The position numbers and the translations under genes were made by a program. From contig DVIF01000074.1 of NCBI GenBank assembly GCA_018711525.1, positions 1-64,000 of the forward strand: DNA of 64,000 nucleotides. The letters run 5' to 3'. The stretch comes from Candidatus Ornithospirochaeta stercorigallinarum (GTDB taxonomy: Bacteria; Spirochaetota; Spirochaetia; Sphaerochaetales; Sphaerochaetaceae). Positions within the stretch are counted from its first letter, which is position 1. Every line of letters starts with the position of its first letter. Under the pieces are notes generated by a model, which saw only the letters and a program-made list of their open reading frames with translations, had not been told where the DNA came from and did no database searches. This document shows positions 25,043 through 33,499 of the stretch, in pieces.

Positions 25043-25918
25043 ATGAGATTCCTAGTTCTTGGCTCGATGAATATAGACAATACATTCTCTGTGAATCACA
25101 TAGTGAGGGAAGGGGAGACCATCTCTTCAAATGGCTGCAGCCGCAGTGCCGGTGGAAAGGGTGCCAATCAGGCGGCATCCCTTGCAAAAGCGGGTGCGGA
25201 GGTGTTTTTTGCAGGCAAATGCGGTGATGATGGCAGATGGATTCTTTCCTTGCTCGAATCATATGGTGTGGATACCTCTCTTTCCATCATAGGAGAGGAG
25301 AGTACGGGTGCGGCGATGATACAGGTTGATTCTTCCGGGCAGAACTCCATTGTCCTCTATGCAGGAGGCAACAGGCAGTGGAGAGAGGATGAGGCTCTCT
25401 TTGTGCTATCTCATTTTGGAAAAGGTGATGTCATAGTCCTCCAGAACGAAGTCAATCTTCTTTCTTTCATAATGGAGAAGGCAAAGGAAAGGGGGATGCT
25501 CATCGCATTCAACCCTTCTCCTTTTGATGATGAGATAGCCGATCTTCCTCTTTCATATGTGGACTGGTTCTTTCTCAACGAGATCGAGGGGGAGTGCCTG
25601 ACAGGGGAGAATCGTTTCCCTCTGATTTTAGATGAGATGAGAAGACTATATTCTGCGGCCTCTGTCGTCCTGACCTGTGGAAAGAGTGGAGCATATGCCA
25701 TGCATGAAGGGAATGTCTATTATCAGGAGATAGTGGACTACCCTGTTGTCGATACGACAGGTGCAGGAGATACGTTTTCAGGATACTTCCTGTCTTCTAT
25801 CTATAACAATGGAAAAAGTGTCGAAGATAGTCTGTTCTATGCATCGAAGGCATCAGGTATTGCAGTATCCAGGAATGGAGCGATGGATGCCATTCCTTTT
25901 TCTTCTGAGGTTATGTAA
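25043..25918 (+). CDS. rbsK: ribokinase (PfkB family carbohydrate kinase)
   Basis: 291 residues. The PfkB signatures are present: GSMNIDNTFSV at the N-terminus, the substrate-loop AGGKGANQA (~35-43), the aspartate of TPN/NEIE (FFLNEIEGECLTG), and the anion-hole/catalytic DTTGAGDTFSGYF near residue 235. It phosphorylates ribose or a similar sugar with ATP. GAGGTG precedes ATG 25043; an upstream in-frame start would lie inside the terminator. No sugar transporter is adjacent. Specificity for ribose versus another sugar is not certain. Confidence 0.85.
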   Translation: MRFLVLGSMNIDNTFSVNHIVREGETISSNGCSRSAGGKGANQAASLAKAGAEVFFAGKCGDDGRWILSLLESYGVDTSLSIIGEESTGAAMIQVDSSGQNSIVLYAGGNRQWREDEALFVLSHFGKGDVIVLQNEVNLLSFIMEKAKERGMLIAFNPSPFDDEIADLPLSYVDWFFLNEIEGECLTGENRFPLILDEMRRLYSAASVVLTCGKSGAYAMHEGNVYYQEIVDYPVVDTTGAGDTFSGYFLSSIYNNGKSVEDSLFYASKASGIAVSRNGAMDAIPFSSEVM

Positions 25919-25926
25919 AAAAGAAA

Positions 25927-25951
25927 AGCGGCATCTTTCCTTCATGCCGCT
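25927..25951. terminator. bidirectional terminator between ribokinase and tRNA-Arg
   Basis: AGCGGCAT (25927-25934) pairs with ATGCCGCT (25944-25951) around a 9-nt loop. On the minus strand it runs into TTTTCTTTTTT, a strong terminator for the tRNA. On the plus strand only a short T-run follows. Confidence 0.8.
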
Positions 25952-25959
25952 TTGCTAGG

Positions 25960-26033
25960 TGACCCTGAGCAGATTCGAACTGCTGACCTTCCGCTTAGGA
26001 GGCGGACGCTCTATCCAGCTGAGCTACAGGATC
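25960..26033 (-). tRNA. tRNA-Arg (anticodon CCU)
   Basis: Read on the minus strand, the 7-bp acceptor stem is GATCCTG with CAGGGTC (one G-U). The D arm is GTAGCTCAGCTGGATAGAGC. The anticodon stem TCCGC/GCGGA encloses the loop CTCCTAA with anticodon CCT, and a standard GGTTCGAA-like T arm (CAGTTCGAATCTG) is present. The 3' CCA is not encoded (CCT follows the discriminator A), so it must be added by the nucleotidyltransferase. It reads AGG codons, which are frequent in the genes of this window. Confidence 0.95.
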
Positions 26034-26070
26034 ACGACCTATGGTAGTTTATAGAATTTTCAACTTTCAA

Positions 26071-26622
26071 TCAAGTTGTTTTTTCTTCATTCTCATTCTC
26101 CGGGCTTCCTTCCACATGGTCTATCGGCAGGGAGATCCTGGTAGGCTTGCCCAGTATCATGATCTCCACATCCGCCCTCTCCCTCTTCATATCTATTTTC
26201 AATATCTTCCCTTTCAGCGTAGTGAACGCCCCTCTTGTGACGATTACCACCTCTCCGGCCTTTATGAATACATTCTTCTGCCTGATGACCTGAGGGAAAT
26301 CAAAAAGCTGAGAGCAGTAGCGCTCATCATCTCCCCTCATCTCATAGGATTTATCGCTGTAGGTGAGGAAATAGAAGAAATCGTTTGCACCTGTGAGGAT
26401 TGAAAGGGTCTCAGGGGATATGCTCTCTGGAGAGCGTGCAAAGATGTAGCCTGGAATCAAGGTGTATTTCCTAGTGACCCTGCCTGTCCTGGAATGGTTC
26501 ACCATCTCTTTCTCCTGAAGACGGAATTCAATGTCGATATCGTTCTTCTTTGCGATTCTCTTCAGGCTTTTGACTGTCTGGTGCTCCTTTGCACTTTTGC
26601 TGAAAATGATGTAATACGGCAT
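26071..26622 (-). CDS. specialised NusG paralogue (LoaP/UpxY-like antiterminator)
   Basis: 183 residues: an N-terminal NGN domain (PYYIIFSKSAKEHQTVKSL and PGYIFARS) and a C-terminal KOW motif (IKAGEVVIVTRGAFTTLKGK). It is not the housekeeping NusG, which normally sits with secE and rplK. Such paralogues bind RNA polymerase and promote read-through of long operons, as LoaP does in Firmicutes and some spirochaetes, and are usually near their target. Here it stands alone. No Shine-Dalgarno precedes ATG 26622; TGATATCTT (TATCTT at 26632-26637) could be an extended -10 close enough to give an almost leaderless mRNA. Confidence 0.8.
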   Translation of the reverse strand: MPYYIIFSKSAKEHQTVKSLKRIAKKNDIDIEFRLQEKEMVNHSRTGRVTRKYTLIPGYIFARSPESISPETLSILTGANDFFYFLTYSDKSYEMRGDDERYCSQLFDFPQVIRQKNVFIKAGEVVIVTRGAFTTLKGKILKIDMKRERADVEIMILGKPTRISLPIDHVEGSPENENEEKTT

Positions 26623-26735
26623 CTAGGTATCAAGATATCAATTTTTTCTCTTTCACTCAATGATTATTGAAAATCAGGTGATTTAAGGCTATATTTTTCT
26701 AACAGACATTGCATGGTCTGATAGGGAGACTTTTT

Positions 26736-27380
26736 ATGATAATAGCAAGAAGAATGACAAAGCATCCTGTGGTGGCGAACCAGCATATGAGCACTCTTGA
26801 CGCTCTTGACCTGATGAAGAGGAAAGGGGTGGCGAAACTTCCGGTGCTGGATGACAATATGAATCTTGTCGGCATTCTTACTGAGAAAGACATCCTCAGG
26901 GCGAATCTTCCCGAGGTCAAGCAGCTCTCCCTTCTTGAGATGGCATACCAGGTCGGAATAACCAGCATAGAGAGCATCATGACACGTGATGTGATTTCCA
27001 TCACCCCCGATACAGGCATAGAGGAAGCGGCCCGTATAATGGTCATGCAGGACCTATCCTTCCTTCCCGTAGTCAAGGACGGAAAACTTGAAGGGGTCGT
27101 ATCCAAATCGGATATGTTCAAGACGATGATGGACCTCTTCGGTGCAAGGGTGTATGGAGCAAGAATCACACTTGCACTTGACGACAAGGTCGGAATGATC
27201 GCAAAGATCTCCAAAATCCTTGCAGACAACAACCTCTCCATCATAAGCTTCTGTAATTTCAGTGATGATGAGAGCGGTAAGGTCATCTGTACGCTTAAAG
27301 TGGAAGGAACGGATGAAGATACTCTCAGAAAGCTTTTAAGCCCTCTCGCAGTTGCAATTGTCGATGAGGGAGAAGTGTAA
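26736..27380 (+). CDS. CBS-pair and ACT-domain protein
   Basis: 214 residues: tandem CBS domains (~1-60 with LPVLDDNMNLVGILTEKD, and ~75-135 with LPVVKDGKLEGVVSKSD) followed by an ACT domain (~145-214, TLALDDKVGMIAKISKILADNN). This AcuB-like arrangement senses adenine nucleotides and a small ligand, often an amino acid. What it controls is unknown. ATG 26736 is preferred over TTG 26709 because AGGGAGA lies 6-7 nt upstream. The stop TAA overlaps the ATG of the Smr gene (TAATG), indicating a two-gene operon. Confidence 0.85.
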   Translation: MIIARRMTKHPVVANQHMSTLDALDLMKRKGVAKLPVLDDNMNLVGILTEKDILRANLPEVKQLSLLEMAYQVGITSIESIMTRDVISITPDTGIEEAARIMVMQDLSFLPVVKDGKLEGVVSKSDMFKTMMDLFGARVYGARITLALDDKVGMIAKISKILADNNLSIISFCNFSDDESGKVICTLKVEGTDEDTLRKLLSPLAVAIVDEGEV

Positions 27381-28753
27381 TGGGGAAAAAGGTAAGGAAA
27401 TACGCGAAAGTACAGGATTTCTCAAAACGAAGGGAGGAAGAGGAGGCTCAGAAGGAGAGCCCGTTTTCTTCCATAGTCCTGAAAGAGAAGAGGGAAGAGA
27501 CTCAGAAGAAGGCGGTAAAGAACACAGGAAGGAGGAAAGCCTCTGATGTCGTACAGGGGTATGACCCTAATGCATCCTTTGCCGACATCCTTTCGAATTT
27601 CGAGCGTACGGGCAATCCATATGCCATGCCGAAGAAGAAGGATGCTCCCTCCAGCCCCATCTCTTTCGGGGATATCCTTGACAAATGGGAAGGCAAGGAT
27701 AAGAAGAAAAGTCTGCAGAAAGAGCAGAAGAAAAGCACATACAAGGCTACAAGGTCGTTTGCCGATATCCTTTCTGAGTACGAGGGAGTGCCTGGCAAAG
27801 AGGTGCGGAGAGCTGTACTCGATGAGGATCTCTCCATCTCCATTGAAAAGGAAGAGGATAAGAAGGATGAAAGCCCTCTTTTCAAGAAAGAAAGCATAGA
27901 TGAGGCAAGGAGTCCCGAGGCCTCATGGTCGATCTATGGAAACAACGAGAGCTTTGTGAGGAAGGAAGAGGAGCTGAGTCCTCCAGAGCAGGGGATTCAA
28001 GAGGAGAAAAGGGAGAAAACATCCCAGAAAAGAAGCACATATAAGGCTACCAGGGATTTCGGTGAGATCCTGAAAGGATTCTATGAGAGCCATGATGAGC
28101 TCTCCAGTGAGAGTATCGCCAGAGAAGTCGAGAGCGCAGAGGAGGCTCTCATGGAGGGAAGCGAGCCTTCTTTCTTCAAAGAGGAGAGTGGGAAGGAAAC
28201 AAGGAATCCTGAGGCATCATGGTCTGTGTATGGCAGGAATGACAGCTTTATAAGGAAAGAGGAAAAGAAGACGCCTTTAGAGGAAGTGCCGGCAAAGGAC
28301 GCTGGAAACAGTCATAAGAAGAGCGGGTATAAGGGAAAAAAGGAGTTTGCAAAGATTCTCGATTCCTATGATACAAAGAAAAAAGAGAAGGCTGATGTGA
28401 AGACCTTTGAGGACATAATCAAGGAAAAGGGTGATGTTCCTTCAAAGAGGGAGTATACGGTAAGCCAGCTCAGGACGATGATGCCGCAGGCGACCCTGGA
28501 TCTCCATGGAAAGACACAGGAGGAGGCAGAAGAGGCGGTTAGTGTCTTCCTTAAAGACTGCAGGGCTCACAAGATCAGGAAGATAAGCATAATAACAGGA
28601 AAAGGACTGCATTCCGAGGGAGGTGTGGGAGTCCTTCGCGATGTCGTCTCGGACCTGCTTGAGAAGGATGGAGGAATCTCTGAAAAGAGTAATGCCCCTC
28701 TCCAGTACGGAGGATCCGGCGCATTCTGGGTGATACTGAAGAAAGAGGACTAG
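27380..28753 (+). CDS. Smr-domain protein with a long repetitive charged N-terminal region
   Basis: 457 residues. The C-terminal ~85 (372-455) form an Smr domain (LDLHGKTQEEAEEAV, ITGKGLHSEGG, then a GGSGAFWVIL end), a fold with nicking-endonuclease or RNA-cleaving activity in other proteins. Residues 1-370 are Lys/Glu-rich and probably disordered. They carry six copies of an aromatic-x-x-I-L/I motif (67-76, 95-104, 126-135, 226-236, 322-331, 342-351). Two copies of a ~100-residue unit (from ~118 and ~218) each end in PEASWS(I/V)YGxNxSF(V/I)RKEE. The stop codon shares a CTAG with the stop of the convergent MATE gene. Confidence 0.85.
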   Translation: MGKKVRKYAKVQDFSKRREEEEAQKESPFSSIVLKEKREETQKKAVKNTGRRKASDVVQGYDPNASFADILSNFERTGNPYAMPKKKDAPSSPISFGDILDKWEGKDKKKSLQKEQKKSTYKATRSFADILSEYEGVPGKEVRRAVLDEDLSISIEKEEDKKDESPLFKKESIDEARSPEASWSIYGNNESFVRKEEELSPPEQGIQEEKREKTSQKRSTYKATRDFGEILKGFYESHDELSSESIAREVESAEEALMEGSEPSFFKEESGKETRNPEASWSVYGRNDSFIRKEEKKTPLEEVPAKDAGNSHKKSGYKGKKEFAKILDSYDTKKKEKADVKTFEDIIKEKGDVPSKREYTVSQLRTMMPQATLDLHGKTQEEAEEAVSVFLKDCRAHKIRKISIITGKGLHSEGGVGVLRDVVSDLLEKDGGISEKSNAPLQYGGSGAFWVILKKED

Positions 28754-30087
28754 ATGATGCTCTTTTCCTTCCACTTCCCGCTTTTGTATCGGAGGTAGTA
28801 AAGAGTGCCGCGGCAGGTCCAGTCGGCATACATCGAGTACCATATGGCCTCGACTCCCATATGAAAGAGCCTGACAAGAATATAGGAGAGGACCACGCGG
28901 AACGCCCACATCGAGAAGAAAGATGAGAGCATTATGAATTTCACGTCTCCGACGGCTTTGAGTGTATTCGGCATTGTGAATGCGAACGGCCATATTACAA
29001 GGCAGGCTATCAGGCAGCCTCTGGCAATCGGAACCGCAAGGGCTGCACTTACATCCTCAAGCCCATAGAGATGGACTACCAGCGGGGTCAGTATGTATAG
29101 CGGTATGGTTATCAGAAGCGTCGAGAGGTATACTGCCAGCATCATCAGCCTTGTATAGTAGTAGATGTCCTTGAAATTGTTCTTGCCCCTGCACTGCCCT
29201 ACGATTGTGATGAGTGCAAGGTTTATCCCGTTTCCAGGAATGTTAGAGTATGAATTGAAGTTCCCGACTACTGCATTGATTGCTATGCTTGCAGTTCCGA
29301 GGGTTGCGATAAGGCTCTGTACCAGGATCTTCCCGATGTGGAATACGGTACTCTCTATTCCTGCGGGGATTGCAATCCTCAGTATTCTTTTAATCATGGC
29401 GGGGGAGATAGGCCCTTTTGCTATTCCGATCATGCTGAGCTCCTCGCTCCTCCTGTACATCAGGGCGAACATCATCATGCATCCAAGGACCCTTGAAGAG
29501 AGTGATGCGATCCCTGCTCCTCTCGGACCGAGGCCGAAGGCATAGATCAGTATTGCGTTCCCAGAGATGTTCACGACATTCATCAGTACTGCCGCCCCCA
29601 TTGTCCTGCCTGTCTTACCTTCGCTTCTTGAGATGGCTGTAAGTGATTCAAAGAGTGCAAGTGCAGGGTATGAGATGAGGATGGGGACGAAATAATCATC
29701 GGTGTAGGCACGTACATCCTCTGCGATGTCTCCGAATATGATGTCTATGACAAAGCCTCTGAAAAGAAGCATCAGAAGGCTCAGGACAAGTGCAATCAAT
29801 ACTGAGATGTAGATGAGGTTCCTGACACTGAGGATCGCACTTGCCTTGTCTTTCCTGCCCAGATACTGGGAAACGACAACCGCTCCACCTGTGGAGAAGG
29901 CTGTGAAAAGCTGGATTAGGAGGACTGAGACGGAGTCCACCAGAGACACTGCCGATACCGCCGCCTCTCCGCAGTTCGAGACCATTATGGTATCTGCCAT
30001 TCCGATCATCATGTTCAGAAGCGACTCGAAGATGAGTGGAATGATAAGAGTGAGAAGATATCTTGCGCTGAACTGGTGTTCCATCAT
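28750..30087 (-). CDS. MATE-family efflux transporter
   Basis: 445 residues with twelve predicted membrane helices in two homologous halves, each beginning with the MATE pattern (IPLIFESLLNMMIGMADTIMVS; later RIAIPAGIESTVFHIG). It exports drugs or metabolites using Na+ or H+. The protein begins with two Met codons (30087 and 30084) and I cannot decide between them. The 3' end overlaps the Smr gene by 4 bp in a convergent CTAG arrangement. The substrate is unknown. Confidence 0.92.
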   Translation of the reverse strand: MMEHQFSARYLLTLIIPLIFESLLNMMIGMADTIMVSNCGEAAVSAVSLVDSVSVLLIQLFTAFSTGGAVVVSQYLGRKDKASAILSVRNLIYISVLIALVLSLLMLLFRGFVIDIIFGDIAEDVRAYTDDYFVPILISYPALALFESLTAISRSEGKTGRTMGAAVLMNVVNISGNAILIYAFGLGPRGAGIASLSSRVLGCMMMFALMYRRSEELSMIGIAKGPISPAMIKRILRIAIPAGIESTVFHIGKILVQSLIATLGTASIAINAVVGNFNSYSNIPGNGINLALITIVGQCRGKNNFKDIYYYTRLMMLAVYLSTLLITIPLYILTPLVVHLYGLEDVSAALAVPIARGCLIACLVIWPFAFTMPNTLKAVGDVKFIMLSSFFSMWAFRVVLSYILVRLFHMGVEAIWYSMYADWTCRGTLYYLRYKSGKWKEKSII

Positions 30088-30131
30088 CGACCTCAGAGAG
30101 GCACTATAGAACCTTTATGGAAAAAAGACAA

Positions 30132-30164
30132 TAAAAAAAACAGGGAGACCTCAGCGCTCCCTGT
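30132..30164 (-). terminator. intrinsic terminator of infA, overlapping its last codons
   Basis: On the minus strand ACAGGGAG (30164-30157) pairs with CTCCCTGT (30147-30140) around a 9-nt loop, followed by eight T (30139-30132). The left arm of the stem lies inside the infA coding end. Confidence 0.85.
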
Positions 30165-30369
30165 ATACTATCCTTCCTTTTGTAAGATCATATGGAGAAA
30201 GTTCTACTTTTACCGTATCCCCTGGGACGATCCTGATGTAGTGCTTTCTCATCTTACCGGAAAGATGAGCAAGGATTACGAGCTTGTTCTGAAGCTCGAC
30301 GCGGAACATTGTATTGGGAAGAGCTTCCTTTACAACTCCTTCTACTTCAATTGCTTCTTCTTTTGCCAT
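30151..30369 (-). CDS. infA: translation initiation factor IF-1
   Basis: 72 residues, exactly the usual IF-1 length, with the OB-fold landmarks [33 protein letters not shown] and [19 protein letters not shown]. It binds the ribosomal A site during initiation. TTAGGAGATACA before the ATG gives a clear ribosome site. It stands alone here instead of lying in the spc ribosomal operon. A terminator overlaps its end. Confidence 0.97.
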   Translation of the reverse strand: MAKEEAIEVEGVVKEALPNTMFRVELQNKLVILAHLSGKMRKHYIRIVPGDTVKVELSPYDLTKGRIVYRER

Positions 30370-30459
30370 TGTATCTCCTAAATAAAACGTTAGAAAGTAT
30401 AGGGATATAGGGAAAATTTGTCAATTCTGGGCTTTTAGTGGAAAAAGAAGGGAAATCGA

Positions 30460-30488
30460 TTGTCTAAATTTTGATAAACACTCATACT
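30460..30488 (+). promoter_or_regulatory. possible glyA promoter
   Basis: TTGTCT (30460-30465), a 17-bp spacer and CATACT (30483-30488) lie 32 bp before the glyA ATG. Both boxes match the consensus only partly. Confidence 0.35.
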
Positions 30489-30520
30489 GCTAACAGCTAA
30501 CTTAAAAAAAGAGGTTTTTC

Positions 30521-32029
30521 ATGGACGCAGTAGATAGATACCTTGAAAGCGGTAATGTGAATAAGAAGATGATCCAGTATGTCTCATCCCTCTCCCTTGT
30601 GAAGGATGTCTCTCCTTTCATAGCAGATAGGATCGTACGTGAGCTCAGGGACCAGAGGAGCAATCTCAAGCTTATAGCCAGCGAGAACTATTCATCCCTT
30701 TCCGTGCAATCTGCAATGGGGAATCTGATGACAGACAAATATGCAGAGGGCTATCCGATGCACCGCTTCTACGCCGGCTGTGACAATGTGGATGCCATAG
30801 AGGATTACGGGGCGAGGAAGGCCGAGGAGCTCTTCGGGGCCGAGCATGCATACATCCAGCCTCATTCAGGGGCGGATGCAAACCTCTGTGCCTATTGGGC
30901 GGTCCTGAATCACAAGGTCCAGGTCCCTTCCCTTGAGGAGATCGGCATAAGCAATGTAAGTGCTCTCAGCAGGGAGGATTGGGAGAAGATAAGGTCAGCC
31001 TGTCATAACCAGAGGCTGCTTGGGCTCGACTACTACTCAGGTGGACATCTTACACATGGCTACAGGCAGAATATCTCTGCGCAGATGTTCGATGCATATT
31101 CATATTCTGTCGATGAGAAGACAAGTCTTCTCGACTATGACGAGATAGAGCGCCTTGCGAGAAAGATAAAGCCTCTTATCCTCCTTGCAGGATACTCGGC
31201 ATATCCGAGGAAGATAGACTTCAAGAGGATGAGTGAAATCGCACATTCAGTCGGGGCTGTCTTCATGGTCGATATGGCACATTTCGCAGGTCTTGTCGCA
31301 GGCAAGGTCTTCACGGGTGACTATGACCCCGTCAGATGGGCGGACATCGTGACGAGCACCACACATAAGACCCTCAGAGGGCCGAGAGGTGGTCTCATAC
31401 TATGTAAGAAGGAGTTTGCAGAGAGTGTCGACAAGGGCTGTCCTCTCGTAATCGGCGGACCTCTTCCACATGTGCTTGCTGCAAAGGCTGTGGCATTTAC
31501 AGAAGCACTCAGGCCTGAGTTCAAGGAGTATGCTGCAAGGATTGTCGAGAATGCGAAAGCCCTCTCCTCATATCTTATTGAAGAAGGTGTCCCTGTCCTT
31601 ACAGGAGGAACGGATAACCATCTGATGCTTATCGATGTGACACCATTCGGCCTTAACGGAAGGATGGCGGAGAGTCTGATGAGGGATGCCGGGATAACCC
31701 TTAACAGGAATGCGCTTCCATTCGACCCGAACGGTCCGTGGTACACATCGGGCTTGAGAATCGGAACCCCTGCCGTTACGACCCTCGGCATGGGGGACGA
31801 AGATATGAGGGAGATAGCCTCGATAATAGCTGATGTCCTGAAGAACGCCCATCCTCTCATCCTTACAAAAGGGGAGAATGCAGGCAAGCCTTCAAAGAAC
31901 AGGGCGAAAGTAGGGAAAGAGATTCTTGATGATGCAAGAGATAGGGTGGAAAAGCTTCTTGGGAAGCATCTGCTGTACCCTGAACTCGATCTGGATTTCC
32001 TGGAAAGGGAATTCCTCATTGAAGAATGA
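30521..32029 (+). CDS. glyA: serine hydroxymethyltransferase
   Basis: 502 residues, longer than the usual ~415. The PLP lysine is in STTHKTLRGPRGG. Other family signatures are LIASENYSS, GYPMHRFYAGC, SGGHLTHG and AGYSAYP. It interconverts serine and glycine with tetrahydrofolate, feeding one-carbon metabolism. The extra length comes from an N-terminal extension (~40 residues) and an insert after YWAVLNHK (about 25-30 residues rich in Glu/Ser) before the conserved GGHLTHG, as in some chlamydial and spirochaetal enzymes. GAGG precedes the ATG. Confidence 0.95.
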   Translation: MDAVDRYLESGNVNKKMIQYVSSLSLVKDVSPFIADRIVRELRDQRSNLKLIASENYSSLSVQSAMGNLMTDKYAEGYPMHRFYAGCDNVDAIEDYGARKAEELFGAEHAYIQPHSGADANLCAYWAVLNHKVQVPSLEEIGISNVSALSREDWEKIRSACHNQRLLGLDYYSGGHLTHGYRQNISAQMFDAYSYSVDEKTSLLDYDEIERLARKIKPLILLAGYSAYPRKIDFKRMSEIAHSVGAVFMVDMAHFAGLVAGKVFTGDYDPVRWADIVTSTTHKTLRGPRGGLILCKKEFAESVDKGCPLVIGGPLPHVLAAKAVAFTEALRPEFKEYAARIVENAKALSSYLIEEGVPVLTGGTDNHLMLIDVTPFGLNGRMAESLMRDAGITLNRNALPFDPNGPWYTSGLRIGTPAVTTLGMGDEDMREIASIIADVLKNAHPLILTKGENAGKPSKNRAKVGKEILDDARDRVEKLLGKHLLYPELDLDFLEREFLIEE

Positions 32030-32038
32030 TTTCATCTC

Positions 32039-32070
32039 AAGGCTCTCAGTAATGGGAGCCTTTAGTTTTA
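32039..32070 (+). terminator. terminator-like hairpin after glyA
   Basis: AAGGCTC (32039-32045) pairs with GAGCCTT (32056-32062), extendable by two inner pairs, followed by TTTAGTTTTA. The Shine-Dalgarno of the next gene (ATG 32080) starts immediately after it. Confidence 0.65.
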
Positions 32071-32079
32071 GGAGAGGAA

Positions 32080-32901
32080 ATGAACAATGATGAAAGACGG
32101 GAGAGAAATCGTCGGATACTGAATGAAACACTGGATTACATACACTCTGATGAGTATTTGAGTGCGAGTGTACGCACTTCAATGGCTCATCTCGAGTTTT
32201 TCCCCTCTGAAAAGATAGTGGAGTGCGAGCGGGGGAAGTTTGAGCATCCTGCAACTGTAGTTGTCTCCAGGAAAAGGACAGCAAGTGCGCTCTATGAGAG
32301 TGGGTATGGGAGCGTGATGCTTCTGGATTTTGCTTCCGCTACGAGTCCAGGAGGTGGAGTGAGGAAAGGCTCTAATGCGCAGGAGGTGTCGCTTTGCAGG
32401 GTCTCTACACTCCTATTATCCTTGGAAAGCAGGAAAGCCCGTCCTTTCTATGAGCGCCATAGGAAAAGCGGGGATGCCTACTACTCTGATTCCCTCCTGC
32501 TCGTTCCTGATGTCGTATTCTTCCGCTCTGATGATGAGAGTGCGGAAATCCTGGCAAGAAAGAAGTGGAGGAAGGCCTCCGTCATAGTCTCCGCCGCTCC
32601 GAACCTGAGACGGATAGGGGAGTGGGAATGTTTTTCCAATGAAGAGAAAGAGAGGTACTTCGAGCTGATGAGAAGCCGTGTGGACTCTGTTTTCAGGGCT
32701 GCTGCCAAAAAAGGTGCGGACCACCTTATCCTCGGCGCCTTCGGATGCGGGGCTTTCAAGAATCCTGCAGGTATTGCAGCCGGTATCTTCAGGGATGTAC
32801 AGCAGGATTACCTGAGGTCGTTCAAAGTGATTGAATATGCCATAGGTGGGGGAAACGAGAGGGATGAGAACCACCAGGCGTTCAGGAGGGCACTTTCATG
32901 A
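32080..32901 (+). CDS. microbial poly(ADP-ribose) glycohydrolase-like protein (TIGR02452/DUF2263, macro-type fold)
   Basis: 273 residues with the bacterial-type PARG signature: DFASATSPGGGVRKGSNAQE (the GGG loop followed by a Gln-Glu catalytic pair, here Q-E near residues 103-104) and the C-terminal LGAFGCGAFKNP macro-fold phosphate loop. Relatives remove ADP-ribose from proteins or act on ADP-ribose derivatives. The ATG at 32898 of kptA overlaps the stop (ATGA), so it is co-translated with an enzyme that produces ADP-ribose 1'',2''-cyclic phosphate. Processing that product, or reversing KptA-made ADP-ribosylation, is a reasonable but unproved role. Confidence 0.85.
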   Translation: MNNDERRERNRRILNETLDYIHSDEYLSASVRTSMAHLEFFPSEKIVECERGKFEHPATVVVSRKRTASALYESGYGSVMLLDFASATSPGGGVRKGSNAQEVSLCRVSTLLLSLESRKARPFYERHRKSGDAYYSDSLLLVPDVVFFRSDDESAEILARKKWRKASVIVSAAPNLRRIGEWECFSNEEKERYFELMRSRVDSVFRAAAKKGADHLILGAFGCGAFKNPAGIAAGIFRDVQQDYLRSFKVIEYAIGGGNERDENHQAFRRALS

Positions 32902-33449
32902 AGGATTATGAACTTGTAAGACTGTCTAAAAGGATGTCATATGCACTGCGCCATCACCCTGATGAGTTCGGACTTGAGCTTTCTTCTGACGGGTCGGTCG
33001 AAATAGGGAGGCTTATCGAGGGCATCAACAGGGCCACATCATCTGAGTATACCCTTGATTCTGTCATTGCTGTCTTGAGGATGCCTGGCAAGAAACGATT
33101 CTTCCTGAAGGATGGAAGGATTGCAGCATACTATGGTCATACGACAGAGCGCAAGGTTGTAAGGATGGAGATTGCTCCTCCATCAGTCCTTTACCATGCA
33201 ACGAGCCACAAGGCGATTGGATGCATAAGGAAGGAGGGGCTTCTTCCTATGAGAAGGCAGCATGTGCATCTCTCTGCAACCAAGGAGACAGCCCTGGTTG
33301 CAGGCAGGAGAAGGGATGGGCATCCTGTGCTGCTGAAGGTCGATGCAAAGCGGGCATATGAGGATGGGGTGAGGTTCTACCAAGGTAACGAGGATATCTA
33401 TCTGGCGGACCCTATTGGTGCAGGATATCTTACAGAGGTGGAGTACTGA
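32898..33449 (+). CDS. kptA: RNA 2'-phosphotransferase KptA (Tpt1 family)
   Basis: 183 residues, standard length. Motifs: N-terminal LSKRMSYALRHHPDEFGL (the conserved Arg-His-His), then the NAD-binding ART-like half with LYHATSHKAIGCIRKEGLLPM and QHVHLSATKETA. It transfers an internal RNA 2'-phosphate to NAD+, giving ADP-ribose 1'',2''-cyclic phosphate and nicotinamide. Some family members ADP-ribosylate nucleic-acid 5' ends instead. Bacteria lack the eukaryotic splicing that makes such RNA, so the native substrate is unknown. Translationally coupled to the PARG-like gene. Confidence 0.92.
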   Translation: MKDYELVRLSKRMSYALRHHPDEFGLELSSDGSVEIGRLIEGINRATSSEYTLDSVIAVLRMPGKKRFFLKDGRIAAYYGHTTERKVVRMEIAPPSVLYHATSHKAIGCIRKEGLLPMRRQHVHLSATKETALVAGRRRDGHPVLLKVDAKRAYEDGVRFYQGNEDIYLADPIGAGYLTEVEY

Positions 33450-33499
33450 GGTTTTTCTTTCCTCTTGAAAGCTCTTTTTCGAGGGATTATCATTTGACT

